Below, in pieces: positions 33,934 to 41,475 of a DNA stretch of 64,000 nucleotides (position 1 is its first letter; the number at the start of each line of letters is the position of its first letter). Position numbers and translations under genes: made by a program. A model generated the notes under the pieces. That model did not search any database, was not told the origin of the DNA, and saw only the letters and a program-made list of their open reading frames with translations. The stretch is taken from NCBI RefSeq assembly GCF_008369405.1, contig NZ_VSJJ01000001.1, positions 184,523 through 248,522 of the forward strand. The letters are read 5' to 3'. The DNA comes from Streptococcus cristatus. Its GTDB lineage: Bacteria > Bacillota > Bacilli > Lactobacillales > Streptococcaceae.

Positions 33934-34180
33934 AAAAAAAAATAAATGTATAGATAATAAAAGAGATGTCAATAGCAGTTTAAAAAAAATTTTTTGATCG
34001 TAACAAAGTAAAGAATAAAAGTAAAAAACGAAAGTAAATAACAGGAACCAATTTTTGTATTTCATTTACCAATAAAAAATAAATGTATAGATAATAAAAG
34101 TAATGTCAACAGCAGTTAAAAAAATTTTTTGATCATAACAAAGTAAAAAATCAAAGTATAAAAACTAAAGTAAATAACAA
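33908..34180 (+). repeat. Tandem duplication, two units of about 137 bases
   Basis: Units 33908-34045 and 34046-34180 share long blocks including ATAAATGTATAGATAATAAAA and a central TTTTTTGATC(G/A)TAACAAAGTAAA, each opening AACCA(G/A)TTTT and closing AAAGTAAATAACA. They differ at scattered positions, so the duplication is not recent or is under drift. Confidence 0.75.
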
Positions 34181-34447
34181 AAGTCTAAAAATCAAATACA
34201 AAAACTAGCTTAGCTCAGTCGCTAAATTCAGAGCATTTAAACCTGAAAAAGACTAACAAGAAAAAACAACAGATTTTTTTCTGCAAGATGGAACTCTACA
34301 TCTTATTTGAATTGAGTCAACTTGTCATGTTGTAAAATGACTTGGTTATCTTCTTAGCCATCAATTAAGAAGCGCCCTAAGCAAAGGGAAGATACTACAT
34401 CAGTGAATATAAGCTTAAGTCACTGCACTACTTCAACTTGAATAAAA

Positions 34448-34475
34448 AAGACCTTAAGATTTTTCTTAAGATCTT
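34448..34475 (+). terminator. Hairpin just upstream of recombinase gene
   Basis: AAGA-CTTAAGA and TCTTAAG-TCTT form a stem ending 39 bases before the ATG at 34515. The following CTTTAAAAG has few T, so it is a weak terminator or attenuator at best. Confidence 0.45.
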
Positions 34476-34514
34476 CTTTAAAAGCACATTATCTACTATA
34501 GAAAGGAAAGAACT

Positions 34515-35525
34515 ATGACAAAGAAGAGACGTAGTCGTGCTGATCGACGAAAAGCTAAAGAGAAAGCTAAGAAACAACAGATGGATTCTCTAACTACTTT
34601 CGAAGGCCGTAAACAATTCGTCCAATCAAAAGGACTAACTAATCTAGTCACGCGCTTTAAAAAAGGAAAGGGTATCAAGCGAAATGAATCCAAAAAAACG
34701 GGAGAGGACATTCATTTAATCCATACCGACCGAACTCTTCATAACTACGCTGGTTCCTGGAGCAGATTTGCTTCCTTTGTTGCCTCAATAACTACTACCG
34801 AAGATTTAGAAGCTCTTGATAAATCTAACGATATTGAGGGATGGATTGACTTAGTGAATCAATACTTAGAACATTGTAAGAAATTAGGACTTTCTGCTCC
34901 AACCCAGTCAACCTATAAAGCAGCATTAGCCAAAGTTTTAGGAGTACCTTCTACCGCTTTTGTTGCAACAGATATTCGATATCGAGCCGACAAAAAGAAT
35001 AATCGTTTGAAGTCTAATGACGACAGGATGTCTGAAGAAACAAATAATCGCTGGTTCTCAATCGTATCTGCCACTGGGCTACGAAAAAATGAATTAAAAG
35101 CTATTACTGGAGACTCCCTCTACCAACGTGAGGATGGCCAATATTATCTTAAAATTATTGGTAAAAAGCATAAATCAAAAGGAGCACGAGACCGATGGGT
35201 TCCGATTATTACGCGAGACAAAGAAGAATTAGAAAGGCTTGTTGAAGAATTTAAACTAGCTGGTAAAAAGCGTGTGTTTCAAGTTCCATCTGCTTTAAAA
35301 CCTCATAAATATCGTGCAGAATACGCAAAACGTCTTTATCTTCTTGTCGCGCGAGATCCCAAAGATATCAAAGATAAAAAAGAAAAAATTTATCTACGAG
35401 GCGAATTAAAAGGTGTTGTCCTTGATCGAAAGGCTTGTTTAATTGTATCACGTGCTCTCGGACACAATCGACCAGAAGAGTTTCAAAAATCCTATGCATA
35501 TAAGTTAATCGCACAAGCAAACTAA
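34515..35525 (+). CDS. Tyrosine-recombinase-like protein, second in island
   Basis: A 336-aa protein with a very basic N-terminus (KKRRSRADRRKAKEKAKK) and recognisable tyrosine-recombinase residues: R190 in SATGLRKNEL, Lys in KIIGKKHKSKG (about 217), H264/R267 in PHKYRAEY, H317 in ALGHNRPEEF and a candidate nucleophile Y327 or Y329. It is unlike the attR-linked integrase and lies far from either att site, so it likely serves another job, such as multimer resolution, inversion or cargo rearrangement. AAAGGAAAG precedes ATG. Confidence 0.65.
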   Translation: MTKKRRSRADRRKAKEKAKKQQMDSLTTFEGRKQFVQSKGLTNLVTRFKKGKGIKRNESKKTGEDIHLIHTDRTLHNYAGSWSRFASFVASITTTEDLEALDKSNDIEGWIDLVNQYLEHCKKLGLSAPTQSTYKAALAKVLGVPSTAFVATDIRYRADKKNNRLKSNDDRMSEETNNRWFSIVSATGLRKNELKAITGDSLYQREDGQYYLKIIGKKHKSKGARDRWVPIITRDKEELERLVEEFKLAGKKRVFQVPSALKPHKYRAEYAKRLYLLVARDPKDIKDKKEKIYLRGELKGVVLDRKACLIVSRALGHNRPEEFQKSYAYKLIAQAN

Positions 35526-35588
35526 GTAACTTTTTCCAAACATTATGATATATCTCTCATTAAAATTAAAAAATTCAACTAAATAAGA

Positions 35589-35818
35589 ATCGTACTGAAA
35601 GTATTGATCTTTTTCTCAACATCCTAAATTTAAATGAAAAATAAAAAAATTTTTTTTAGAAAATAAATAAAGTAGATAAAAACTTACTTTTTCCTTCAAA
35701 ACCTTGTCACATCAATAAAAGATCGTACTGAAAGTATTGATTTCTTTCTTAACATTCTTGTTCTAAACTAAAAAAATTAAATTAGGTAAGAACCTAATTT
35801 TTTCCTTCAAAACCTTGT
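35589..35818 (+). repeat. Two-copy attenuator-like direct repeats
   Basis: ATCGTACTGAAAGTATTGAT is exactly repeated at 35589-35608 and 35722-35741; TTTTTCCTTCAAAACCTTGT at 35688-35707 and 35799-35818. Each pair frames a variable middle that can form a hairpin ending in the T run. The first 20-mer is itself a near palindrome (TACT-GAA-AGTA). Confidence 0.7.
35780..35804 (+). terminator. Terminator or attenuator hairpin
   Basis: AATTAGGT-AAGA-ACCTAATT is a perfect stem with a four-base loop, followed by T5. It is part of the second repeat unit. Confidence 0.7.
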
Positions 35819-35836
35819 TACGACGCGTTTTTAAAG

Positions 35837-35859
35837 CACTCTTAATTGAGTGTTTTTTT
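35837..35859 (+). terminator. Short terminator
   Basis: CACTC-TTAATT-GAGTG followed by seven T, 52 bases before copy c of the conserved element. Confidence 0.6.
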
Positions 35860-35910
35860 GTTTTTTTAAAAAAAAATTCCATTTTTTTTTTTTAGGCGTT
35901 TTCGGAAAGA

Positions 35911-35925
35911 TTTGTGGCATACTAA
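35911..35925 (+). promoter_or_regulatory. TTTATGGCATACTAA element, copy c
   Basis: TTTGTGGCATACTAA, one mismatch to copies a and b, 16 bases before a consensus ribosome site. Likely the promoter or operator of the unit containing the putative initiator gene. Confidence 0.5.
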
Positions 35926-35954
35926 CTAATGTAAAAAAATAAGGAGGTAAATAA

Positions 35955-35966
35955 ATGGAAACTTAA
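35955..35966 (+). CDS. Three-codon micro-ORF (Met-Glu-Thr-stop)
   Basis: ATG GAA ACT TAA preceded by AAGGAGG seven bases upstream. The strong ribosome site with an almost immediate stop suggests a regulatory minimal ORF or decayed gene start; compare the GTG GAA ACA start at 33874. Confidence 0.3.
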   Translation: MET

Positions 35967-36054
35967 TAAAATAAACTAACCTTTAGAAAAAGATGTTGAT
36001 CTTAGCCCAAACAACATACTTTATCAAAATACTATGTGAAAGGAACTTAATAGA

Positions 36055-37416
36055 ATGGCTAGAAGAAAATTAACACCGGAAGAAAAGGAAAGACGTTTAG
36101 AAGAAAAAATCAATAATGAAAATAGTATATTAGAGGTTTTCTCATCAAAGTCTTGTTTTGCTGGAATAGATAAATGTAAAGTATCCCTACAGGATTTTTC
36201 TGTAGAGCGTGTAGAAATTAAGAATTTAAAGCAGGACAGTTCATGTAATCTAAAAACCTCTATAGATGGAGAGTTACTTGGTTTAGATATTAAATCAGAA
36301 TTTTTTGGGAAAATCACTATTTCTTTTGATACATCAGATTTTAAAACACCCTACTGTTACATTGAATTAATTCACGGAGGTTTAAATTTCGAAACGGTTG
36401 GTATTGAGGGGATTAAAAATAGATTAGCAAACGCAATCGATTTTATTAAAAATAATTACGGTATTATCATTACATACTCGACTGCCCTCTTTCTCGAAAT
36501 TGAACTTGCTTATACTATTGCTTTTGATAAAACTCCAAACCTACAGCTCAGAAGTTTTCTACACAAATGTCTTTCATCAGGAAACCCTCCTAATTTTGGA
36601 AATGAGAAAAGTAAAAAGAACAACTATGACTATCCAATTTTGAGTTGTAAGATTAGTAATGAAGAATTAACTGTTACTTACGATAAAATTGAAAAAGCAA
36701 AAAGAAAAGGACAAATCAGAAGAAATGGTTCAAAACTAGATAATATTAATGTCCAAAGATTTGAACTAGTATTAAAGAAAAATAAAATAGAAAAATTTTT
36801 GGGAACCAATTCCTTAGATTTGCTGAATGATGCACAATTGATAGAATATTTGGAAACAAAACTTCATTCAACAATAAATGTGTACATAAAGTTAATTGAA
36901 GAATCAAGTATTAAAACTAAAAAAGTGATTCAAGATGTATATAACAAACACGGTCCTAAAAATTATATTAAAGCACTTTTTAATCAAGTAAATAACCATT
37001 CTCTTAGAACTTTGTCTCCTTTGGTGTTAGATGAAGAAATTATAGCATTGACGAATATTAGTCCTTTCAAAAATAAAGCTAGAACCAAAAGAACAATAAT
37101 AGAATCCTTCCAAAATAGCGAAGAAGATTATTCTGAAAAAAACGAGACTGGATTAATGATTACTTGGCACGTTCGAGATATATTTAAACTATTTTATGAA
37201 TCACTAGAAGTTGCTAGGGAAAAAGGGTTAGGATGTCATAAGGATACTACATCGACTCATACATATAAACACGTTTTAAAAGATTATCCATTAGGTTATA
37301 GGAATAATATTTTCGACGAAATTATAAAATCTAATACTCGAAATCAAAAAAATAAAATTAGAAATCATGTTTTAAAAGAATTTCCTGATAAAGATTTAGA
37401 TATCAATAAAAAATAA
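36055..37416 (+). CDS. Putative replication initiator-like protein
   Basis: A 453-aa, Lys/Asn-rich cytoplasmic protein. By eye it resembles phage/plasmid replication initiators of the gene II/X type: beta-rich N-terminal half, ALFLEIELAYTI (about 145), VTYDKIEKAKRKGQ (about 205) and NVQRFELVLKKNKIEKFL (about 228), where such proteins carry an YDK...R-E-L pattern. A catalytic Tyr cannot be named with confidence. It sits just after an origin-like control region. AAAGGAAC precedes ATG. It could instead be a relaxase-type or unrelated DNA-binding protein. Confidence 0.4.
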   Translation: MARRKLTPEEKERRLEEKINNENSILEVFSSKSCFAGIDKCKVSLQDFSVERVEIKNLKQDSSCNLKTSIDGELLGLDIKSEFFGKITISFDTSDFKTPYCYIELIHGGLNFETVGIEGIKNRLANAIDFIKNNYGIIITYSTALFLEIELAYTIAFDKTPNLQLRSFLHKCLSSGNPPNFGNEKSKKNNYDYPILSCKISNEELTVTYDKIEKAKRKGQIRRNGSKLDNINVQRFELVLKKNKIEKFLGTNSLDLLNDAQLIEYLETKLHSTINVYIKLIEESSIKTKKVIQDVYNKHGPKNYIKALFNQVNNHSLRTLSPLVLDEEIIALTNISPFKNKARTKRTIIESFQNSEEDYSEKNETGLMITWHVRDIFKLFYESLEVAREKGLGCHKDTTSTHTYKHVLKDYPLGYRNNIFDEIIKSNTRNQKNKIRNHVLKEFPDKDLDINKK

Positions 37417-37528
37417 CGCAAATTAAATAATAACTTTTTTATATTTATTGCTGTAAACCTTGATATAACAACGAACATATTTTTATATGTAAACAGTTTG
37501 AGTTTAATATTTGAGAAAGGAAATAGAT

Positions 37529-37645
37529 ATGTGTAAATTTTTTAGAACAAAAAAAGAGCTTGTTTCCAAACTTTGGTCGGTGTCAGAAACAAACTCAAAA
37601 TATACTAGTAATAATATCTATTACCTTCTTCTATTATCGCAATAA
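37529..37645 (+). CDS. 38-aa small ORF
   Basis: ATG with GAAAGGAA seven bases upstream; the peptide begins MCKFFRTKKELVSKLW and is followed 30 bases later by the DUF3173 gene. Basic N-terminal half, then hydrophobic tail (YYLLLLSQ). It may be a real small protein of the integration module or the start of a decayed gene. Confidence 0.35.
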   Translation: MCKFFRTKKELVSKLWSVSETNSKYTSNNIYYLLLLSQ

Positions 37646-37675
37646 AATTTAGAAATTTCAAGAGGATTATTAATT

Positions 37676-37870
37676 ATGAAACAAACAATGAACAAAGAAG
37701 ATTTAATTAAAATGGGTTACAATCCCTATACTGCCATTACAATTATTAGACAAGCTAAGCAAATTATGGTACAAAAGGGATATGCCTTTTATAATAATCG
37801 ACGTTTAGGGCATGTCCCTATCGTTGCTGTTGAAGAAATTCTGGGTGTTTCACTTCACAAGGAGGAATAA
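37676..37870 (+). CDS. DUF3173 protein, probable excisionase-like partner
   Basis: A 64-aa protein with a MerR-like helix-turn-helix look (KEDLIKMGYNPYTAITIIRQAK). DUF3173 genes regularly precede tyrosine integrases in streptococcal integrative elements and are thought to act as directionality factors. Its stop overlaps the integrase ATG by one base (TAATG), so the two are translationally linked. AGAGGA ribosome site. Confidence 0.8.
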   Translation: MKQTMNKEDLIKMGYNPYTAITIIRQAKQIMVQKGYAFYNNRRLGHVPIVAVEEILGVSLHKEE

Positions 37871-39108
37871 TGCCACAAAATCAACAGAAAACTAAATTTC
37901 CTGGAGTCTATACTGACAAAAACGGAAAATTTTTTATTCAAACCGAATTTGGTATAGATAGAGTAACCGGGAAACGTGTACGAAAGAAATCAAGGAAAGA
38001 TCAACACGGAAATCCATTTAATTCAGCTTCAGAAGCATATAAGGAATTAACTCGACTGAAACATGAATATCATCAATCTCAAGGTTATTCTAACTACCGG
38101 ATGAAATATCGGCAATTTATGGAGGAACATTACATTCCTTATTATAGAACAACAGTTGAGCACAGCACATTTTCAGTTCGAGAGAAAAACCTTTTACAGC
38201 TTTGTGATCGTTTTGGTGACATTACACTTCGTTCGATTACCCTCGAACAAGTCCAGAAGTTTCGAACATGGTTACTGACTAGTCAAGATGAGGATGGTGC
38301 CGGATATTCACAAGGATATGCTAGCCTCATCTTTGGCATGTTTAGGAAATCATTGGACTATGCTTTGCAAATGGGATATGTGGAAAAAAACATTTCTAAG
38401 CAATCTAATGCAATTCCTAAAGGAAAAAGTAATGTCCCATATTGGACTAAGAGCGAATTTGAAGCTGTTATTTCGCAAATTTACATTGAAGATGTATATG
38501 AACATTTAAACTTCGTGATGATTTGGGTATATTTCATGACTGGCGTACGTGTAAATGAAGGTTGTGCCCTTCAATGGAATGATGTTGACTTTGATAAGCA
38601 ACGCCTACGAGTTCATCATATGCTTATTGTTAAAAACAAAAAAGAATGGACTCGTAATTCGTATTCGAAAACTAAAGACGGAAAAAGGATGATTAGTTTA
38701 GATAAAGATACAATTGATGTGTTAAAAAAATGGCGTGAAGCTCAAAAAAAGATTGGACTAGGACACGAGAACGATTTTATCTTTTCATACGATGGCTTAC
38801 CTATGTTGAAATCTACAATCTCAAGGATTATTAAAAGGTACGCCAAGATTGCTCACGTAAAGCCTATCCAAGCGAAAGGTCTCAGGCACAGCCATGCTTC
38901 CCTACTAATTAATGAATTAAATGCTACTGTACTTATTCTATCAAAACGTTTAGGACACTCTTCTCCTGAAATCACATTGAAACATTACTCACATCTATGG
39001 GATGGCGCTGATGAAGTTATCACTAATGAAATGGTAGGAATTATTAATGTTTCTTTCCCATCTTCTAGCTTAGTACATTTCAACGGGAACCAATCAATTT
39101 CAAAATAA
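37870..39108 (+). CDS. int: Tyrosine integrase of the guaA island
   Basis: A 412-aa integrase: N-terminal arm-binding domain (about 10-70, FPGVYTDKNGKFFIQTEFG), core-binding SAM-like domain (75-180) and catalytic domain (190-380). Catalytic residues visible are R227 in TGVRVNEG, K in TKDGKR, R339-H340 in KGLRHSHAS, H363 in RLGHSS and Y373 in KHYSHL. The first His of the usual HxxR box is K336. The gene ends 75 bases before the attR repeat, and arm-type repeats lie in that gap and at the opposite end. Confidence 0.93.
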   Translation: MPQNQQKTKFPGVYTDKNGKFFIQTEFGIDRVTGKRVRKKSRKDQHGNPFNSASEAYKELTRLKHEYHQSQGYSNYRMKYRQFMEEHYIPYYRTTVEHSTFSVREKNLLQLCDRFGDITLRSITLEQVQKFRTWLLTSQDEDGAGYSQGYASLIFGMFRKSLDYALQMGYVEKNISKQSNAIPKGKSNVPYWTKSEFEAVISQIYIEDVYEHLNFVMIWVYFMTGVRVNEGCALQWNDVDFDKQRLRVHHMLIVKNKKEWTRNSYSKTKDGKRMISLDKDTIDVLKKWREAQKKIGLGHENDFIFSYDGLPMLKSTISRIIKRYAKIAHVKPIQAKGLRHSHASLLINELNATVLILSKRLGHSSPEITLKHYSHLWDGADEVITNEMVGIINVSFPSSSLVHFNGNQSISK

Positions 39109-39131
39109 CATTCCCACCAAAAACCCCACCA
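39085..39131 (+). repeat. Right-end integrase arm-type repeats
   Basis: 39085-39100 is the exact inverse of 25828-25843; 39113-39131 matches 25842-25860 in direct orientation at 18 of 19 bases. The first lies within the last codons of the integrase gene. Confidence 0.6.
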
Positions 39132-39182
39132 AAGAATTACTAACTCCTTAAAAAGCCTATTATATAGCAATTCTCAAGGAGT

Positions 39183-39203
39183 CTGCAACCGTTGAGTGGG
39201 AAT
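39183..39203 (+). other. attR: attR of guaA genomic island
   Basis: CTGCAACCGTTGAGTGGGAAT matches attL at 19 of 21 bases and, read with the next TAA, still encodes the guaA C-terminus (ATVEWE-stop). It is the displaced original end of guaA. Confidence 0.85.
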
Positions 39204-39214
39204 AAGAACTATGC

Positions 39215-39245
39215 AAAAAACCAGCTAGATTCTAGCTGGTTTTTT
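39215..39245. terminator. Bidirectional terminator after attR
   Basis: AAAAAACCAGCTAG and CTAGCTGGTTTTTT form a strong stem. It was probably the original guaA terminator and also serves the convergent DUF1002 gene. Confidence 0.85.
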
Positions 39246-39266
39246 GTTATATTTTTAAAGACAGTC

Positions 39267-40247
39267 TTATTGACCTAGCAGGCCCTTAAAGAAATTGACG
39301 ATTGCATTCCAGATATTGCTAAAGAAATTACCGCCATCTTCAAGAAGTCCGTTTGCATCAAAGTTAAGATTGATATTATTGAATGTGTCACCAGCCTTTG
39401 AAACAATACTGTTTTTTAAGTCGGTGAGCGTCTTTGTGAAATCAGAATTTGTGATGACTCCACTGTTTGAAAGATTGACTGCAAAGTTAATAATCAGATT
39501 AATTTGGTCAGCTGTGACTGAACTGCTGAGACCGTAGTTTTTCAGTGTTTCTTCAACGATTTTACGGACATCAGCTTCGGTCAAATTGCTGTTATTCTTT
39601 TTAGCATTAGCAACAGCTGTTTTAATATCTGTCAGTGCCACATTCAGCTTATCGGCATCGTAGCCTTCCTTACCTTGGTTTTCAGCATTGATATTTGAAA
39701 GTGCGGCTAATTCTTCCTGAGCCAAGTCTTTATTTTCCTGAGGAACACTAGCTCCATTTTCCTCCAGCGAGTAATAAATACCAGCTAGGGCACTTTCTCC
39801 AGTCACAGGGATAGGTGCTGCTACTGTAATTTCTGCATGCTGTACGCCCAAGGTGACTGCCGCATTGCGATACATATCCTCTGTAACCTTGGTGATGTTT
39901 TGCGGCGTAACAATCTTGACTTGAAGCGGCTTCTTGTTGCCCAACTTCTTAATCTTAACAGAAGAATATAGCTGCAAACTAGGATCATTTGCTACATTCA
40001 TAATCTTGGAATAGACATCAGGTGTCATTGTTTTCAGAGGTTTAGAATCACTCGATGCATTGTAGCCTAAGAGCTGAAGTGTTTGCTCTTTTTGACTGTC
40101 ATCCAAGGAATAGCCCAAGACATACTCAGGCTGAACATAGGTTTCGTCAATGACTTTTTGAACGTTTGTATCAGCAGCTGCGGTGGATACAGTAAAGAGA
40201 GTAGCTACTAGAGCTCCTGCTGTCAGTAATGTTTTCTTAAATTTCAT
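39267..40247 (-). CDS. Secreted DUF1002 protein
   Basis: A 326-aa protein with a clear signal peptide (MKFKKTLLTAGALVATLFTV, cleavage probably after STAAA). The rest matches DUF1002: EYVLGYSLDDSQKEQTL near the mature start, ITVAAPIPVTGESALAGIYY in the middle, and a C-terminal helical region ending FFSNIWNAIVNFFKGLLGQ. Start 40247 has GAGGAG six bases upstream; a longer frame to 40322 would bury the signal peptide. Function unknown; cell-surface or secreted. Next gene upstream is a secreted hydrolase. Confidence 0.85.
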   Translation of the reverse strand: MKFKKTLLTAGALVATLFTVSTAAADTNVQKVIDETYVQPEYVLGYSLDDSQKEQTLQLLGYNASSDSKPLKTMTPDVYSKIMNVANDPSLQLYSSVKIKKLGNKKPLQVKIVTPQNITKVTEDMYRNAAVTLGVQHAEITVAAPIPVTGESALAGIYYSLEENGASVPQENKDLAQEELAALSNINAENQGKEGYDADKLNVALTDIKTAVANAKKNNSNLTEADVRKIVEETLKNYGLSSSVTADQINLIINFAVNLSNSGVITNSDFTKTLTDLKNSIVSKAGDTFNNINLNFDANGLLEDGGNFFSNIWNAIVNFFKGLLGQ

Positions 40248-40416
40248 TTTACTCCTCAATCTATCTCTAAACAATAAGGTTTTAGAGAAGCTTTGATTAT
40301 AATCAGCGGATTGCGCTGTCATACTAAATTAGGAAAGGAAAACTTTCCATAGAACAAAATAGTATAAAATGCTTAAAGTTTTCTTATAGACAGAGAATAG
40401 CCTGCATTTCTTAAAA

Positions 40417-41268
40417 TCATTTGCCCCAAAGAAAATCAATCAATAATCTATCTACTTCTGGATTTTCATGCAGCTGGCTATGCTGAGCTAGAGGGCCAGT
40501 CACTCTCTTTTCCTGATAGGACTTAGCATTGTCGATTACAAGATACTTGAGACTGCGAGAAGAAACGTTTAAAACAGAACCATCTGATTGATTTTTAAAA
40601 TCTCCATAGATATTAAGCACATGCACTTGATCTTGCGGATAAATTTCGCGCAAGCTCAGAAGTTTTTGATAGCTATTACTCATGGCGCTAGGCTGCCCTG
40701 TATGGTTGTCTAGAATGGTCAAATTAGCTGGCAGATCCATCCCCTCCAAACCATTGACATGATTGGCGATATTTACCTGCTTTTGTAACTTTGGAAACTC
40801 TTCATTCTGAGCGTGCTCTAATAGGTAAAATAAAATAGACATATTTCCCATAGAATGCGCGACAAAATTCATCTTTTTGAAAGCATATTTTGCTTGCAAC
40901 TTTCGAACAACTGCTGCTACATACTCTCCGTCCTGAGCATAATTGGGATTTCGATTGTCTTTGAACTCAACCATGACAATTGGATTGATAGCATCATTTG
41001 GTATATCTCCTTTAAAGGTTACTTGAGCATGACTATCAACTGTAGCTGTGATGATGGTTTGAGTAACTCCAGCTTGTCTGGCTGCCTCTACCATATGCTT
41101 TTCAGCATTAGCACTTGAGCCATAACCATGGAAAAACAAGGTCGGAGTCCTTGACTGAATATAGTCTCTACTATTTAACTCTCTTGTTTGCAGCTTGGAC
41201 ACTAGAAATAAAGTGACAAGAGCAATAAACAGAAAAGTTGAGAGTGCGATAATAGACCGTTTTCTCAT
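40417..41268 (-). CDS. Membrane-anchored DUF915 alpha/beta hydrolase
   Basis: A 283-aa hydrolase with an N-terminal signal anchor (residues 5-25, IIALSTFLFIALVTLFLVS), so acting outside the cell membrane. Oxyanion strand TLFFHGYGSSANAEKH (about 43-58), nucleophile AHSMGNMS (about 142), and a likely catalytic His in LAQHSQLHENPEVD. Related in layout to the cytoplasmic DUF915 protein at 20167-20958. GGGAGATGG precedes ATG. Substrate unknown. Confidence 0.82.
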   Translation of the reverse strand: MRKRSIIALSTFLFIALVTLFLVSKLQTRELNSRDYIQSRTPTLFFHGYGSSANAEKHMVEAARQAGVTQTIITATVDSHAQVTFKGDIPNDAINPIVMVEFKDNRNPNYAQDGEYVAAVVRKLQAKYAFKKMNFVAHSMGNMSILFYLLEHAQNEEFPKLQKQVNIANHVNGLEGMDLPANLTILDNHTGQPSAMSNSYQKLLSLREIYPQDQVHVLNIYGDFKNQSDGSVLNVSSRSLKYLVIDNAKSYQEKRVTGPLAQHSQLHENPEVDRLLIDFLWGK

Positions 41269-41475
41269 TTTCCATCTCCCATCTTGTATAGATTAGTATT
41301 ATAACATTTCTGGTATTTGTAGACAAATAAAGGACTTATATTTCAATTTAAACCATATCATATTATTTAAATTGAAACTTGTGATTATAAATACGTATTA
41401 TAACGAATCAAGGCAACTATCCGAGTTCTTTACTCTAATTAAAACGAAATATAGTGGATTTGCAGGACTTCCTGG

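Larger units (their letters stand above)
33508..34514. other. 1-kb regulatory/origin-like region
   Basis: Contains two inverted copies of the TTTATGGCATACTAA element, a 15-bp perfect inverted repeat with 23-base loop, a 19-codon micro-ORF with strong ribosome site, a tandem duplication of about 137 bases and a hairpin just before the next gene. Extremely AT-rich with long A and T tracts. It resembles a control or replication/transfer origin region more than decayed coding DNA. Confidence 0.6.
35526..36054. other. Control region upstream of putative initiator gene
   Basis: Contains a pair of repeated attenuator-like blocks, two terminator hairpins, copy c of the TTTATGGCATACTAA element and a three-codon micro-ORF with a strong ribosome site. 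No supported protein gene beyond the micro-ORF. Confidence 0.6.
25740..39203 (+). mobile_element. 13.4-kb genomic island integrated in guaA 3' end
   Basis: Bounded by direct repeats attL and attR, with a tyrosine integrase reading into attR and a DUF3173 gene just before it. The interior is visibly more AT-rich than the flanks, with long A/T tracts. Contents: ABC exporter with a small upstream ORF, an unknown helical protein, Fic toxin-antitoxin, a 427-aa unknown protein with C-terminal TM segment, an integrase fragment, a second tyrosine-recombinase-like gene, a possible replication initiator, and many repeats. No conjugation coupling protein, phage structural or lysis gene is seen, so it may need help to transfer. 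Confidence 0.88.

Noticed and set aside
33908-34180. CRISPR array
   Set aside because: Only two long imperfect tandem units, no short repeats with unique spacers and no cas genes.
37417-37528. Additional gene between the putative initiator and the 38-aa ORF
   Set aside because: Short AT-rich stretch with no ribosome site plus open frame combination.
25740-39203. Complete prophage
   Set aside because: No capsid, portal, terminase, tail, holin or lysin genes; size and content fit a small integrative island.
25740-39203. Self-transmissible ICE
   Set aside because: No VirB4/TraE-type ATPase, coupling protein or clear relaxase recognised.
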